A DNA stretch of 64,000 nt, taken from Shewanella sp. Isolate11 (lineage in GTDB: Bacteria > Pseudomonadota > Gammaproteobacteria > Enterobacterales > Shewanellaceae). The notes below the pieces were generated by a model that did not search any database, was not told the DNA's origin, and worked only from the letters and a program-made list of their open reading frames with translations. Where the stretch lies: the NCBI RefSeq assembly GCF_022398315.1, contig NZ_JAKEVF010000004.1, positions 306,886-370,885 of the forward strand. Direction: 5' to 3'. Shown here in pieces: positions 1-9,686 of this stretch; positions within the stretch are counted from its first letter, which is position 1; every line of letters begins with the position of its first letter. The translations under genes and the position numbers were made by a program.

Positions 1-53
1 ACATAAAAACGCGCGACCTCCCTAGTTGGTACAGTCGAAAATGCAAATCAGTC

Positions 54-692
54 ATGATTGCATGTTCGGCGATAATACTCTCACTTACTCATTTCAGCAG
101 TTCTGCCGCACAAATTGAACGACAAAATTTAGTGCAACTTATAGAAAGTAGTGAGCAAATTGTTGCTGGAGTCATCACCAATGTGACTGATGGTTTTGAC
201 GCTAACAACCTGCCATACACCGAAGTGACTATGAGTGTTGGTCGCAAGATTAAAGGCAAGAAAAATGGTAAAAAATTCGACGATCAACAAGGTGAAACTA
301 TCACGTTTAAACAGTTTGGTTTAATCAAGCCACGCAAATTAAGCAACGGTAAAACCTTGTTAATGACCACTCCACAGGGTTGGTCGACTTACGGAAAAGG
401 CGAGAGAGTTATGTTGTTCTTGCACAAACCTGCCAGTATGACCGGCTTACAAACAACCGCTGGTTTAAGTCAAGGTAAACTCTCTTATGTTAATGGCCAA
501 TTAACAAATTCATATGAAAACAAAGGTTTATTTGAAAAGTTATCTGTTTCTGCTGCTAATTTAACGCCAGAACAGCAAGCAATGATCGCGGGTACTAGCG
601 CTAAATTTAATTCACAAGCGTTAACGCAATTAGTTGAGCGTGCTGTTGCAGAAGGTTGGATTGAAAATGGAGTAATGCGCAATGAAAAATAA
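54..692 (+). CDS. exported protein of unknown function, probably 5'-truncated by the window edge
   Basis: This is a 212-residue secreted or periplasmic protein that I do not recognise. The first ~20 residues form a hydrophobic stretch ending in SSSAAQ, like a signal-peptide cleavage region. The first ATG lacks the usual basic n-region, but the reading frame stays open to base 3, and the codons just upstream encode R-K-C-K. The real start may therefore lie left of the window. The mature part is hydrophilic and Lys-rich, with no metal or catalytic motif that I can name. Its last codons overlap the start of the metalloprotease gene by 11 bases, so the two are translationally coupled. A partner, chaperone or propeptide-like role for that protease is an inference only. 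Confidence 0.7.
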   Translation: MIACSAIILSLTHFSSSAAQIERQNLVQLIESSEQIVAGVITNVTDGFDANNLPYTEVTMSVGRKIKGKKNGKKFDDQQGETITFKQFGLIKPRKLSNGKTLLMTTPQGWSTYGKGERVMLFLHKPASMTGLQTTAGLSQGKLSYVNGQLTNSYENKGLFEKLSVSAANLTPEQQAMIAGTSAKFNSQALTQLVERAVAEGWIENGVMRNEK

Positions 693-3210
693 TAAAAACA
701 TGATTAAAGGCGCACTATCACTAGCTGTACTTGCTGGTATTTATGCTAACTCGGCACTGGCCGCAGGCCCACTTTATTTATTAAAGCCAGGTCAACCCTA
801 CAAATATGACGTATCTCATCCAGTACCGGTTTATACCGACCAAGGCGAATTATGTAACCCTGCTTTACCTTCTTGGTATGGTGCGGGTTGTTTAACCAAT
901 GAACAAGCCAATGAAGTTTCAGCAAAAGCCGTTGCAGAATGGAGCAATGTTGATACCTCAAATTTCCAAGCAGAAATTAAAGGCTCTATTGCCACAGATA
1001 TTACCGGCTCAAATGCGCATACTATCATTGGCGCGGATAATGGCGGTGGTATTCACATTTTATACGATGCCGACGCGACGATTATCACGGAATATTTAGG
1101 TGCGCCGTCAGGCGTGTTAGGTATTGCATCGCCCGAAATTGCTGACGAAAATGGCATTATTACCGAAAGTTGGGCAGTGATGAGCGTACTTGCCTCACCA
1201 ATATCTTATGAAGCAGACCCAGAAGCGAACGCTAAAGAGTCAATGGATCACACTTTAGGTGTGTTTACCCACGAATTTGGGCACGCCATAAACTTATCGC
1301 ATTCACAAACCAATGGCCGTAAGGTAATGAATAACCGAGACGGTGCACCTGGTCGATGTTCGACAGCCTTTGACAGTACAGCGGTAGATTACCCTAATGG
1401 TGATACCTATGAGCAATGGGTAATTAACATTGGCCGTATCGAAACTATGTACCCGTTCATAAATCCTGGTTTTTCAGGTGACGTGCAAGGCACGATCGAT
1501 ATTACCGATGATAAAGTAGCATTGTCTAATATCTACCCTGCACCGCATTATAAAGCAGAGTTCGGTACTATCTCTGGTAAAATTTTACTAACAGATGGTA
1601 GCACTGAAATTAGCGGCGTTAACGTCATCGCCCGAAACATTAACAATCCATACAATGACGCCGTGTCAGCAATGTCTGGCGACCAGACGCAAGGCATGAT
1701 AGGCCCAGACGGCAGCTTTACCATTAATGGTTTAACGCCGGGAGAAGAATATGTTGTATACGTTGAGCAGATTGTTTCTGGTGGTTACCCGACCACTCCA
1801 GCGGTACTACCAAGTATTGCCGAGTACTTTAATGGTAACGGCGAAAGTGGCAATGCGGCGCAAGACGACCCATGTGCTTACACACCAATCATCGCAGAAG
1901 CAGGAACCGTTAAAGACGCTTCCATTACCTTTAATGGCATAGATAGAGCACCGCTATTCGTGACTATTCCTGCGCCTTCAGTTGATACCGTTTCGAAAAA
2001 CGGTAAAACACTGGCTGGTGTCGCTTCGACAGGGACTTCATGGATTTGGGACAGCAAAAATGGCTTTAGAGTTAATGAATCAAGCAGTGTTGCTTTGTCA
2101 GAAAATGGCCAAAAATTTGTTGGTACCAAAGAGCGAGAGGTGAACTCTTGGGATGGTGGTATCAATAAGCCGGGTTATTGGGATGAGTTTACTGGCTGGA
2201 GTTTCTTTGACTTACCGAATGACCAAGGTTGTGGTGGCATTGTTGTCTCTACTTTTGACACTGATGCTATGGCGAACAAAGTGGTTGGTTTAGCCTATGG
2301 CGATAGTTGTAGTAACTATAACGCGGTGCTTTTAGACAACAAGCAAAAAAATCCAAGCTGGCAAGTATTAGCGCGCCCTGAAAAAATATTTGAAGGCGAC
2401 CCTATCGCTGATGATTGTGGCGGTGAGTGGGATAGCACTTGGACTACCTATACCCCATACGGTTACTGTAATGTCCGCGGTGCTCGTGCTAACGCAATTT
2501 CAGGTGATGGTACAACGGTAGTTGGTCATTTAGATAGCGACTTAAGTTGGATTGGTGCTGCATGGGTAAATGGTGAATATCAATTAATGGGTACTGATAC
2601 CTATAACGGCTGGATAGGTTCGGCCAATGATGTCAGCCAAAACGGTATGGCAGCTACAGGTGGTCAAGCAGGTGGTGAACCTTTGGGTGAAGATATCAGC
2701 TGGGATGGTTCGATTCATATCCAAAAAGATTACACTCAAGCCTATATTTGGAGCCCGACAACAGGCACTAAACTATTAGGTAATATGCCATGCCCAGCTG
2801 ATGCATGGTTATGTGATGGCGGTATGCCAGCTGAAGGTGTGGCGATTTCTGATGACGGTACAACGGTAGTTGGTCGAGCCGGTACTTTCTTCACAGGCAT
2901 CATACCGTTTATCTGGCGTGAAAGTATCGGCATGCGCGACCTGAATGAGTTTTTACAGCATCAAGGTGTGATGACCTCTCTGGACACCGACTTCTACCCC
3001 GCCGACATTTCTGGTAGTGGTAAAATTATCGTCGGTCAAGGTGTATCTGCAACGAGTTATGGCGGTGCTATGGTAAAACTTGATCAAGTTTGGGTTTGTC
3101 ATAATGGTAAATCTAAATTGACCGGTTTCCCTGGTGGTATGGATAGTCACTTAGCTCAAGGTGCTGAAGTTGGCTTATGTCAAGCCGATCGTCCAATTGT
3201 GCCTCAATAA
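682..3210 (+). CDS. secreted zinc metalloprotease with a C-terminal repeat domain
   Basis: This is an 842-residue exported protease. A signal peptide covers residues 1-28. The metzincin-like zinc motif HEFGHAINLSH lies at residues 197-207, with His197, His201 and His207 as ligands and Glu198 as the catalytic base. Residues ~295-370 resemble a carboxypeptidase-regulatory-like beta-sandwich (ISGKILLTDG, DGSFTINGLTPGEEY). The C-terminal half carries at least four degenerate repeats of the form AISxDGTTVVG (near residues 475, 610, 715, 775), like HAF-type extracellular beta-repeats. Several Cys pairs suggest disulfides and an extracellular location. The start overlaps the preceding exported gene. 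The substrate is unknown. The protease call is firm, and the repeat-domain name is tentative. Confidence 0.85.
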   Translation: MKNNKNMIKGALSLAVLAGIYANSALAAGPLYLLKPGQPYKYDVSHPVPVYTDQGELCNPALPSWYGAGCLTNEQANEVSAKAVAEWSNVDTSNFQAEIKGSIATDITGSNAHTIIGADNGGGIHILYDADATIITEYLGAPSGVLGIASPEIADENGIITESWAVMSVLASPISYEADPEANAKESMDHTLGVFTHEFGHAINLSHSQTNGRKVMNNRDGAPGRCSTAFDSTAVDYPNGDTYEQWVINIGRIETMYPFINPGFSGDVQGTIDITDDKVALSNIYPAPHYKAEFGTISGKILLTDGSTEISGVNVIARNINNPYNDAVSAMSGDQTQGMIGPDGSFTINGLTPGEEYVVYVEQIVSGGYPTTPAVLPSIAEYFNGNGESGNAAQDDPCAYTPIIAEAGTVKDASITFNGIDRAPLFVTIPAPSVDTVSKNGKTLAGVASTGTSWIWDSKNGFRVNESSSVALSENGQKFVGTKEREVNSWDGGINKPGYWDEFTGWSFFDLPNDQGCGGIVVSTFDTDAMANKVVGLAYGDSCSNYNAVLLDNKQKNPSWQVLARPEKIFEGDPIADDCGGEWDSTWTTYTPYGYCNVRGARANAISGDGTTVVGHLDSDLSWIGAAWVNGEYQLMGTDTYNGWIGSANDVSQNGMAATGGQAGGEPLGEDISWDGSIHIQKDYTQAYIWSPTTGTKLLGNMPCPADAWLCDGGMPAEGVAISDDGTTVVGRAGTFFTGIIPFIWRESIGMRDLNEFLQHQGVMTSLDTDFYPADISGSGKIIVGQGVSATSYGGAMVKLDQVWVCHNGKSKLTGFPGGMDSHLAQGAEVGLCQADRPIVPQ

Positions 3211-3326
3211 TCGTATTTGCAGGCTGAGGAATACCTCAGTCTGCATCATCTCATTCCTTAATCAAAAAATCATTCTGTGCTGAAAGCAAACAAACAGCGC
3301 AATATAAGAATAACAAGGATAATCAA

Positions 3327-5123
3327 ATGAAAATTTCAGGATTAAAAGCATCTGCACTGGCATTATCAATCGCGTCAGCATTTGCAGCACAAGCGGCGGA
3401 TGACCGTTATATCATCCAAGTAGAAAACAACAGCAAAGGTATTGTTAAGGCGTTAGCAAAAAAAATCGGTGGTGAAGTTCATGTTGATGCTGACGGGTTT
3501 ATTGCGGCAACATTTGCTGGTAAAGATTTAGCGCAAGTGAAAGGGTTATTGAATAACCCACACGTAAAATTAGTAGAAGAAGATGCCGTTCGTAAGCCAA
3601 TGGCACTGTACAATGATGATGTAGGTAACCCAAATAGAACTCAAGTTACCCCTTATGCCTATTACCAATCACAAGCTGATCAACTTGCTTATCAAGGAGG
3701 CATGAAAGTCTGTGTGATTGACTCGGGTTTAGATCGCTCAAATACCGACTTTAACTGGGTAGGTATCACAGGTGATAACGACTCAGGGACAGGCAATTGG
3801 GATGAAGCGGGTGGTGCACATGGTACTCACGTAGCAGGGACGATTGGTGCAGCAGATAATGACACAGGTGTGATTGGTATGGCCCCCGGTATTGATATGC
3901 ACATTATCAAGGTATTTAACGCCGATGGCTGGGGGTATTCTTCAGATTTAGCACAGGCAACACAATTATGTAGTGATGCCGGCGCTAATATCATCAATAT
4001 GAGCTTAGGTGGTGGTTCGCCAAGCAATACCGAATCCTATGCCATGGAAAACTTCGTTGCCGCTGGTGGGTTAGTCGTCGCTGCTGCGGGTAATAATGGT
4101 AGTAATGTCCGTAGCTTCCCAGCTGGTTACCCGTCAGTCATGATGGTTGGTGCCAACGATGCCGACAATAACATTGCTGATTTCTCACAATTCCCCGATT
4201 GTGGTAAAGGCAACAGCATGGATGAAAGCCGTTGTGTTGAAGTCACTGCGGGTGGCGTAAATACCTTATCAACGTATCCGGCACAAGCGGCAGCATTTGC
4301 TGATATTAATGCTGACGATGTTGCTTATGCTGCATCAGGCATGGAAATTAAAGGCATAGCAACTGGTAACACCTATCATATGGGATTGGGCAACGCGGTA
4401 GATTCAGGCGCGAACGGACAGATTTGTGTTATCGACCGTGGTGAAATTGCTTTTTACGATAAAGCATCAAACTGTCAAGCCTCAGGCGGTATCGGTGCTA
4501 TCGTCATCAACAACGTTGACGGCATGCTTTATGGTACTTTAGGTGACAACTATGCCAACATCGCTATTCCAGTGGTTGGCGCTGATTTAGCAGATCGCGA
4601 TGCGCTAATCAATGCCAATGTGGCAACCGTCATTGTGGGTGACAGCGACTATGGCTATATGAATGGTACCTCAATGGCAACGCCTGCAGTATCAGGCTTA
4701 GCGGCATTAGTATGGTCACATTACCCCGAATGTAGTGGTGAAGGTATACGTAATGCCTTGCGTATGACTGCAGAAGATAGTGGTGATGCTGGTCACGATG
4801 TTTACTTCGGGTATGGCATTGTTAAAGCGAAAGCGGCTTATGACTACATTGCTGCTAACGGTTGTCCAGTCGCGGAAGCGCCTGAGTTTACCTTATCAGT
4901 AATCACTGGCAAGCAACGTGGTAGCAAGTATGTTGATCTTTCATGGACAGGTACAGCGAGTGAGATCATTCATATTTATCGCAACAATCAACGTGTTGAC
5001 GCGATATACAATGATGGCGACTACCGCGATTCATTCTCTACTAAAGGTAAAGCAACATTTACCTATAAAGTATGTGAATACGATACTGGTACTTGTTCAA
5101 ACGAGGTGGATGTGAAACTTTAA
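3327..5123 (+). CDS. secreted subtilisin-family (S8) serine protease with PA domain
   Basis: This is a 598-residue exported subtilase. The signal peptide is residues 1-24 (cut after AAQAA), followed by an I9-type inhibitory propeptide (YIIQVENN through VKLVEEDAV, residues ~28-88). The catalytic triad is visible: Asp132 in VIDSGLD, His165 in HGTHVAG, and Ser449 in NGTSMATP. A protease-associated (PA) domain is inserted between His and Ser (residues ~350-435, ICVIDRGEIAF, GAIVINN). The last ~85 residues form a fibronectin-III-like beta domain with a Cys pair. An AGGA-type ribosome site precedes the ATG. It stands as its own unit 116 bases after the metalloprotease and ends at a strong terminator. 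The likely role is nutrient proteolysis outside the cell. Confidence 0.93.
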   Translation: MKISGLKASALALSIASAFAAQAADDRYIIQVENNSKGIVKALAKKIGGEVHVDADGFIAATFAGKDLAQVKGLLNNPHVKLVEEDAVRKPMALYNDDVGNPNRTQVTPYAYYQSQADQLAYQGGMKVCVIDSGLDRSNTDFNWVGITGDNDSGTGNWDEAGGAHGTHVAGTIGAADNDTGVIGMAPGIDMHIIKVFNADGWGYSSDLAQATQLCSDAGANIINMSLGGGSPSNTESYAMENFVAAGGLVVAAAGNNGSNVRSFPAGYPSVMMVGANDADNNIADFSQFPDCGKGNSMDESRCVEVTAGGVNTLSTYPAQAAAFADINADDVAYAASGMEIKGIATGNTYHMGLGNAVDSGANGQICVIDRGEIAFYDKASNCQASGGIGAIVINNVDGMLYGTLGDNYANIAIPVVGADLADRDALINANVATVIVGDSDYGYMNGTSMATPAVSGLAALVWSHYPECSGEGIRNALRMTAEDSGDAGHDVYFGYGIVKAKAAYDYIAANGCPVAEAPEFTLSVITGKQRGSKYVDLSWTGTASEIIHIYRNNQRVDAIYNDGDYRDSFSTKGKATFTYKVCEYDTGTCSNEVDVKL

Positions 5124-5150
5124 ATCGCTAATTGTGGCGACTTGGAGCTG

Positions 5151-5189
5151 AAAAGCACCTGCGTTACCCAGTGACGCAGGTGCTTTTTT
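5151..5189 (+). terminator. rho-independent terminator after the subtilase
   Basis: A 14-base perfect stem (5151-5164 with 5174-5187), a 9-base loop and a T-run lie 28 bases after the subtilase stop codon. Confidence 0.9.
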
Positions 5190-5417
5190 ATATCTTTAAG
5201 AATGAGGTGTTGAGGGGGATTGCAGGGGGAAGCACTGATTGCCCCTGACTAGCGAGTTAGAATTGGTCAATTACTCGTTATCTGAAGCTAACTTAAGCGA
5301 CCATGACATGATAAATACCATGCCTTCGAACCTGGAATATGCAGCGACTGCTTGATTATTTCGAGCCCTTAGGCGAAGCGAACGGTCGGCAATAATGCTA
5401 TCGCTCGCTTGAACTTG

Positions 5418-7586
5418 TTAATCGACCCAATGCAATACGTCACGGATAATCGACCAGCGAGGCTGCTCTTCAGTCGCACCTAGCCCCAACATCCAGTAGT
5501 TATACAGTTTCTGTTGATGACCATCGACTTTACGCAATTTCTGCCAGTTATTGACATAATTAAGTAGCGATTGATTATCTTGTGCAACGGCATAGGCGAC
5601 TGGGTATTGCACCTTATTTTCCAATATAGCAATACCGTATTGGGGGAAGAACAGTGTCCATGCAGAGCCTGCCTCGGCACTGATCACTACCGCATCATAT
5701 TTGTCGCCTTTCTGTCTAAAGAAGTCTTTATAGCCGCCAATTTGAACAAACTTAAGGTTGGTGTAATAGGCCTTGGCTTCTTCGATTAAATCACCATGTT
5801 CGACATAGGCAATAGTGGTATTTTTCATCGCCAGAATGCTTTGGTCGCGTTTAAAACTATTGACCTTGTAGTCTTTAGTGGCAACGCCAAGATTGAGCTC
5901 AAGTACAGGATCGACATAACTGAGTTTGTCCATCTGATCTATATCCATCCCAAGCCCTGACATCGCGATATCGAAAAAGCCTGCTTTAAGCGAGGCGGCG
6001 AGTTGGGATTTCCTAAATGGAATAAATTCTACTTTTACTCCGAGATCGTTGGCTAATTTGCTCGCCATAGCGCTGTCGAAACCGACTAGTTCAGCGGCAT
6101 TGTTGTAATAACTAAAAGGAACGTTACTGGGAATGTAGCCCACCTTGAGTACGCCGCGACGACGTATGGTTTCGACATCAGCAATAGGAGAGCTTGGGGT
6201 TTCACCTAAAACGGGGAACTGGCGTTTTACCACGGTAGGTACATCATCGACCACGTGCATATTGGCGATCACGCCACTGGTAACTTCAGGACTGTGAATA
6301 AACACTCCCATACCTATTCGGCAAGTAATAAGAATAATCGCCACCCCTGCCACAACGCCAGTCGATAACTTAATCAATTGCGGTGGGCGATATTGTAGCG
6401 ATTTTTGGAACAAAGCAACGGTAAGTAAGGTTAAGGCAAACAGGTTCATTACTGCGGTAATTGAGTTGAATTTTCCTGTGATAAAGCCTGACATGACAAA
6501 CAATTGGAATAAATCTTGAGGTAAATGTGCCAAGTCCAGCATAAATGGAATCGCCACATATACACTGCCAAATAGTGACAATAAACCACTGATAGATAGG
6601 GAGGTGAGTTCGCTGACCTCGATGGGAGTACCATTAAACCATCCGGCGAATAATACAAATAGAATTACCGTCAGCTTACCAATATTGGGGAAGGTAAAGG
6701 CGATAGGTACCAAGATTTCAATTAAGGTTTCGGCATCGTCGCTGAGGTTATCATGCTCACGCATGATCTGTTTACATTCGTCGATGATCACTGGGATCAC
6801 AATAAAGATGTTACCGGTTGCAAAGGCAGTGACTAGGCTAGATTTTGAGATCCGTAGCGCCTGAGCAAAAGTCACTGGGGTGAGTGAGGCAATGATCCAA
6901 GGCAATACCCAAAAAGTCAGTAATAAACACAGTGCGAAATAGCTGATGAGATAGACTTGCATACTAGCAAACTCGTCTACTCCCATAGTGCCTGCAGCCG
7001 AAGCTGACATAGCAAAAATACCGATAGGCAATACTTTAACTAGTGCTTGAGTGATCTTGGAAAAAATCTCGCTGCAGGTATGCATAAAGGTGATAATTTG
7101 CTGTTTGTGCTCGCCTTCCATGCCAATTAGGGCCAAACCCATTGCGATGCTAAAAATCACCATGGCTGGCACATAACCTGCCGCCATCGATTCGAATGGA
7201 TTAGATGGAATATAGAGTTTGAAGTAGTCGATTGGCGCCGCTGGTTCAATAATGCTGGTACTGAAAAATGAGGCGGTTTCGACGAAAGGAAACGACAATG
7301 GCATCAGTAATATAATGGCTAAAGCCACGAGCCAGAGTATCAACATGATTGCGCCAGCACGACTAAAGATCAGGCTCGCGGTGCTGCGCTTAAGTTTACC
7401 GATACCGCCCACTAACGACACCAGAATATAGGGTAATACTGTCATCTGCATTAACAGGATCACGCCATTACCTATGGTGCTTAGCCAGCCGACTGACTCA
7501 CCGAAAAAAAGCCCAAAAACTAAGCCAACTAACATGGCGACAATCATCTGGGTGGAGCTTTGCATGGCGAAGAGTTTTTTGAGCAC
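5418..7586 (-). CDS. dicarboxylate/amino acid:cation symporter fused to a family-3 solute-binding domain
   Basis: This 722-residue protein joins two modules. Residues ~1-430 are a hydrophobic SDF/DAACS-type symporter with about eight membrane segments. Residues ~465-700 are a periplasmic family-3 solute-binding fold (RRGVLKVGYIPSNVPFSYY, LVGFDSAMASKLANDLGV, FDIAMSGLGMD). Family symporters are usually ~420-450 residues and have no tethered binding protein. The sodium-site motif NMDGT is absent, with PNIGK at about the expected place, and the serine-rich hairpin is replaced by SSLVTAFATG, so coupling or substrate may differ. Both domains suggest amino or dicarboxylic acid uptake, with the binding domain delivering ligand in cis. 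The gene is monocistronic, and a hexanucleotide microsatellite lies ~180 bases upstream of its start. Confidence 0.85.
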   Translation of the reverse strand: MLKKLFAMQSSTQMIVAMLVGLVFGLFFGESVGWLSTIGNGVILLMQMTVLPYILVSLVGGIGKLKRSTASLIFSRAGAIMLILWLVALAIILLMPLSFPFVETASFFSTSIIEPAAPIDYFKLYIPSNPFESMAAGYVPAMVIFSIAMGLALIGMEGEHKQQIITFMHTCSEIFSKITQALVKVLPIGIFAMSASAAGTMGVDEFASMQVYLISYFALCLLLTFWVLPWIIASLTPVTFAQALRISKSSLVTAFATGNIFIVIPVIIDECKQIMREHDNLSDDAETLIEILVPIAFTFPNIGKLTVILFVLFAGWFNGTPIEVSELTSLSISGLLSLFGSVYVAIPFMLDLAHLPQDLFQLFVMSGFITGKFNSITAVMNLFALTLLTVALFQKSLQYRPPQLIKLSTGVVAGVAIILITCRIGMGVFIHSPEVTSGVIANMHVVDDVPTVVKRQFPVLGETPSSPIADVETIRRRGVLKVGYIPSNVPFSYYNNAAELVGFDSAMASKLANDLGVKVEFIPFRKSQLAASLKAGFFDIAMSGLGMDIDQMDKLSYVDPVLELNLGVATKDYKVNSFKRDQSILAMKNTTIAYVEHGDLIEEAKAYYTNLKFVQIGGYKDFFRQKGDKYDAVVISAEAGSAWTLFFPQYGIAILENKVQYPVAYAVAQDNQSLLNYVNNWQKLRKVDGHQQKLYNYWMLGLGATEEQPRWSIIRDVLHWVD

Positions 7587-7764
7587 GAGTTCATTCCAAT
7601 TGAAAATGGTTTACAGACGTAGGTTTTGTCTAGGTCTAGTGATAACAATAGCTTAATGATTGTTTATTATAGGTTCTCTTGCGAGGTATATAAAAGGCTT
7701 TACGGGTTTAAGCTTTGCGCTCTCGCACATTTTGTTGATTAAAGCCGTAGGATTATGAATTTGG

Positions 7765-7836
7765 CAAACTCAAACTCAAACTCAAACTCAAACTCAAACT
7801 CAAACTCAAACTCAAACTCAAACTCAAACTCAAACT
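7765..7836. repeat. hexanucleotide microsatellite, 12 copies of CAAACT
   Basis: Twelve perfect tandem CAAACT units lie in the gap between the diguanylate cyclase 3' end and the divergently read symporter promoter region. The array is non-coding. Bases 7587-7764, between the array and the symporter start, hold that gene's promoter region, in which I see no certain -35/-10 pair. Confidence 0.98.
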
Positions 7837-7874
7837 CGGGTTTTGGCTCAGAGCCATTTCAGGCTTGAATGAAC

Positions 7875-7904
7875 AAAGCGGTGCAAATGGTTTTGCACCG
7901 CTTA
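7875..7904 (-). terminator. terminator of the borosin-diguanylate cyclase transcript
   Basis: A 12-base perfect stem (7876-7887 with 7892-7903) lies just after the diguanylate cyclase stop codon. On the minus strand it is followed by a short T-rich stretch. No comparable hairpin is present between the methyltransferase, precursor and cyclase genes. Confidence 0.7.
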
Positions 7905-7907
7905 ACA

Positions 7908-9668
7908 TTACAGCGCAAGTAATGATTGCGAACTAGATTGGATAGCGCTGGGATCTTTTGGATTAAAGATAGATACTTTATCGCGGCCAGTGTGTTTAGA
8001 TTGATACATGGCGTGATCGGCATCGTTGATCAGCCGCTCGAGTTTATAACCCGATAGCTTAGTGTCAGTGACGCCGAAACTGGCAGTGACTTTAAATTCA
8101 TGACCCGTTTCACGGGAATCTAACAGGGCAATGGCGTTACGACAATTTTCAACCACTTTCAGCGCGCTATTAAGGTCTGCGCCAGGTAAAGCGATACAAA
8201 ACTCTTCACCACCAATGCGAGCGAAAATATCATTTTTACGCCCTTGAGCCTCACAAGCCTTAGCCACCTTCTTAAGTACCCAATCACCGCAGGCATGACC
8301 ATACTGATCGTTTATCTGTTTAAAAAAATCTAAATCAAACAAGATATAGCTCATATTGACCCGAGTATTCTCGCAATAGGTTAACGCGCTTTGGGCGACT
8401 TGAGTAAAATGGCCACGGTTAAGAACATGGGTCAGCGAATCGTATTCTGCCAATTGTTTTAGGCGTTTCTGAATGATCCAAGACTTATAAGCCCAAAAGC
8501 CAAGCAGGGTGATGATGGCTATGAGTAACGAGATAAACAGACGGGTATTTTCCGCTTGGGTATTCGCCAGTTTTTGTTCGGTGATCAGTAGATTGTTTTG
8601 CCTGTCTAGCAGCGCAATACGACTCTTCTGCTCGGCCGCTTGGTGCTCGGCGAGCTGGAAGGCTAAGTGCTTGGTCTTGATATCGTCAAGATAGGCCTTG
8701 TCGGCCTGGGCGTATTTGATGTGGTAGTCTAGTGCAGCTTGATAGTTATTTTGTGCTTCAGCAATTTTATAGAGCACTTGATAGGCACTAACAAGGGCTT
8801 GAGTATTCCCTAAGCCACTGGCTAAATTTATGACTTTATTGGCAAAGGTAGAAGCTTTGTTGGTTTCGTTTTGTAGAAAGTAACTTTGCGCCAGTGTGGC
8901 ATAGACTTCGACGATTAGTCTGGGATAACGGGTGCTTTCAATGATAGAGAGTTGAGGTGATAACTGTTCGAATACTTTGTTTATGTTGCCATCTCTTAAG
9001 TGTCTGGTAGCAATATATGAGTGAATAAAACTTTGCATGATCACTTCGTTACTACAGCTTTCTATTGCCGATTGTAGAGTGGGTGAGTCGAGCTGAAGTT
9101 GACCTAAACCGAGTTGGGCTTCGATAGCTAAGCCATTGGCTAGACAGGTGTTGCGTGAAGAATTTGCTGTTGATTTTAATTTGTCAGCGTAGATTAAGCC
9201 TAACTCATATTGTTCAAGCTGATTATAAAAAATAGCGGCAATGGCTAATCCATTTTGAACTAGTTCAGGATCATTAATTTCGTCGAGTAATTCGAAGTTT
9301 TTGGATAAGTGTAATAGCCCAAGGTTCCAGTTTTGAGAAATCGCATAAATATTGATTAAGGTTTGATTGGCCTTGAACTTTAATTTTTCGTTGGCATCAG
9401 AAGTGATAATATCATTGAAAACTTTAATACTTTCCGTACCTTTACCTTTATAGGTTAGCTCATAGGCTTGTAGGTATTTTAAGTAGTGAGATTGTTGTTT
9501 ATCTAGCGTCTGTTGTTGTAAAGAATCTAGTAATTGAGAAAAGAGCTTTGGATCACTGCTTTTTACCTGTTCTGCTTGCACCAAAATCGAGTCGACATTG
9601 ACTTCTTCGGCCATGGACTGGCCGAGGAAGAGTAACAAAAAACTAATGATTACAATATTTAACTTCAT
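7908..9668 (-). CDS. diguanylate cyclase with periplasmic TPR-like sensor
   Basis: This 586-residue protein has a signal peptide (1-20) and a long alpha-helical TPR-like periplasmic region (~25-340) ending in a coiled-coil-like stretch. One membrane span (~372-395) follows, then a cytoplasmic GGDEF domain (~410-570). The active site is GGEEF at 486-490. The inhibitory I-site RxxD (RKND, 477-480) sits five residues before it, so the enzyme should make cyclic di-GMP and be product-inhibited. The gene starts 18 bases after the borosin precursor stop with no terminator between, so it probably lies on the same transcript. What the TPR region senses is unknown. A protein of the same architecture is encoded at 37292-39205. 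Confidence 0.93.
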   Translation of the reverse strand: MKLNIVIISFLLLFLGQSMAEEVNVDSILVQAEQVKSSDPKLFSQLLDSLQQQTLDKQQSHYLKYLQAYELTYKGKGTESIKVFNDIITSDANEKLKFKANQTLINIYAISQNWNLGLLHLSKNFELLDEINDPELVQNGLAIAAIFYNQLEQYELGLIYADKLKSTANSSRNTCLANGLAIEAQLGLGQLQLDSPTLQSAIESCSNEVIMQSFIHSYIATRHLRDGNINKVFEQLSPQLSIIESTRYPRLIVEVYATLAQSYFLQNETNKASTFANKVINLASGLGNTQALVSAYQVLYKIAEAQNNYQAALDYHIKYAQADKAYLDDIKTKHLAFQLAEHQAAEQKSRIALLDRQNNLLITEQKLANTQAENTRLFISLLIAIITLLGFWAYKSWIIQKRLKQLAEYDSLTHVLNRGHFTQVAQSALTYCENTRVNMSYILFDLDFFKQINDQYGHACGDWVLKKVAKACEAQGRKNDIFARIGGEEFCIALPGADLNSALKVVENCRNAIALLDSRETGHEFKVTASFGVTDTKLSGYKLERLINDADHAMYQSKHTGRDKVSIFNPKDPSAIQSSSQSLLAL

Positions 9669-9686
9669 AAATATGAATGTATTCTT

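Noticed and set aside
5190..5417. Possible small gene or repeat between the subtilase terminator and the symporter gene
   Set aside because: No frame with a ribosome site, no hairpin, and no match to other repeats in the window was found.
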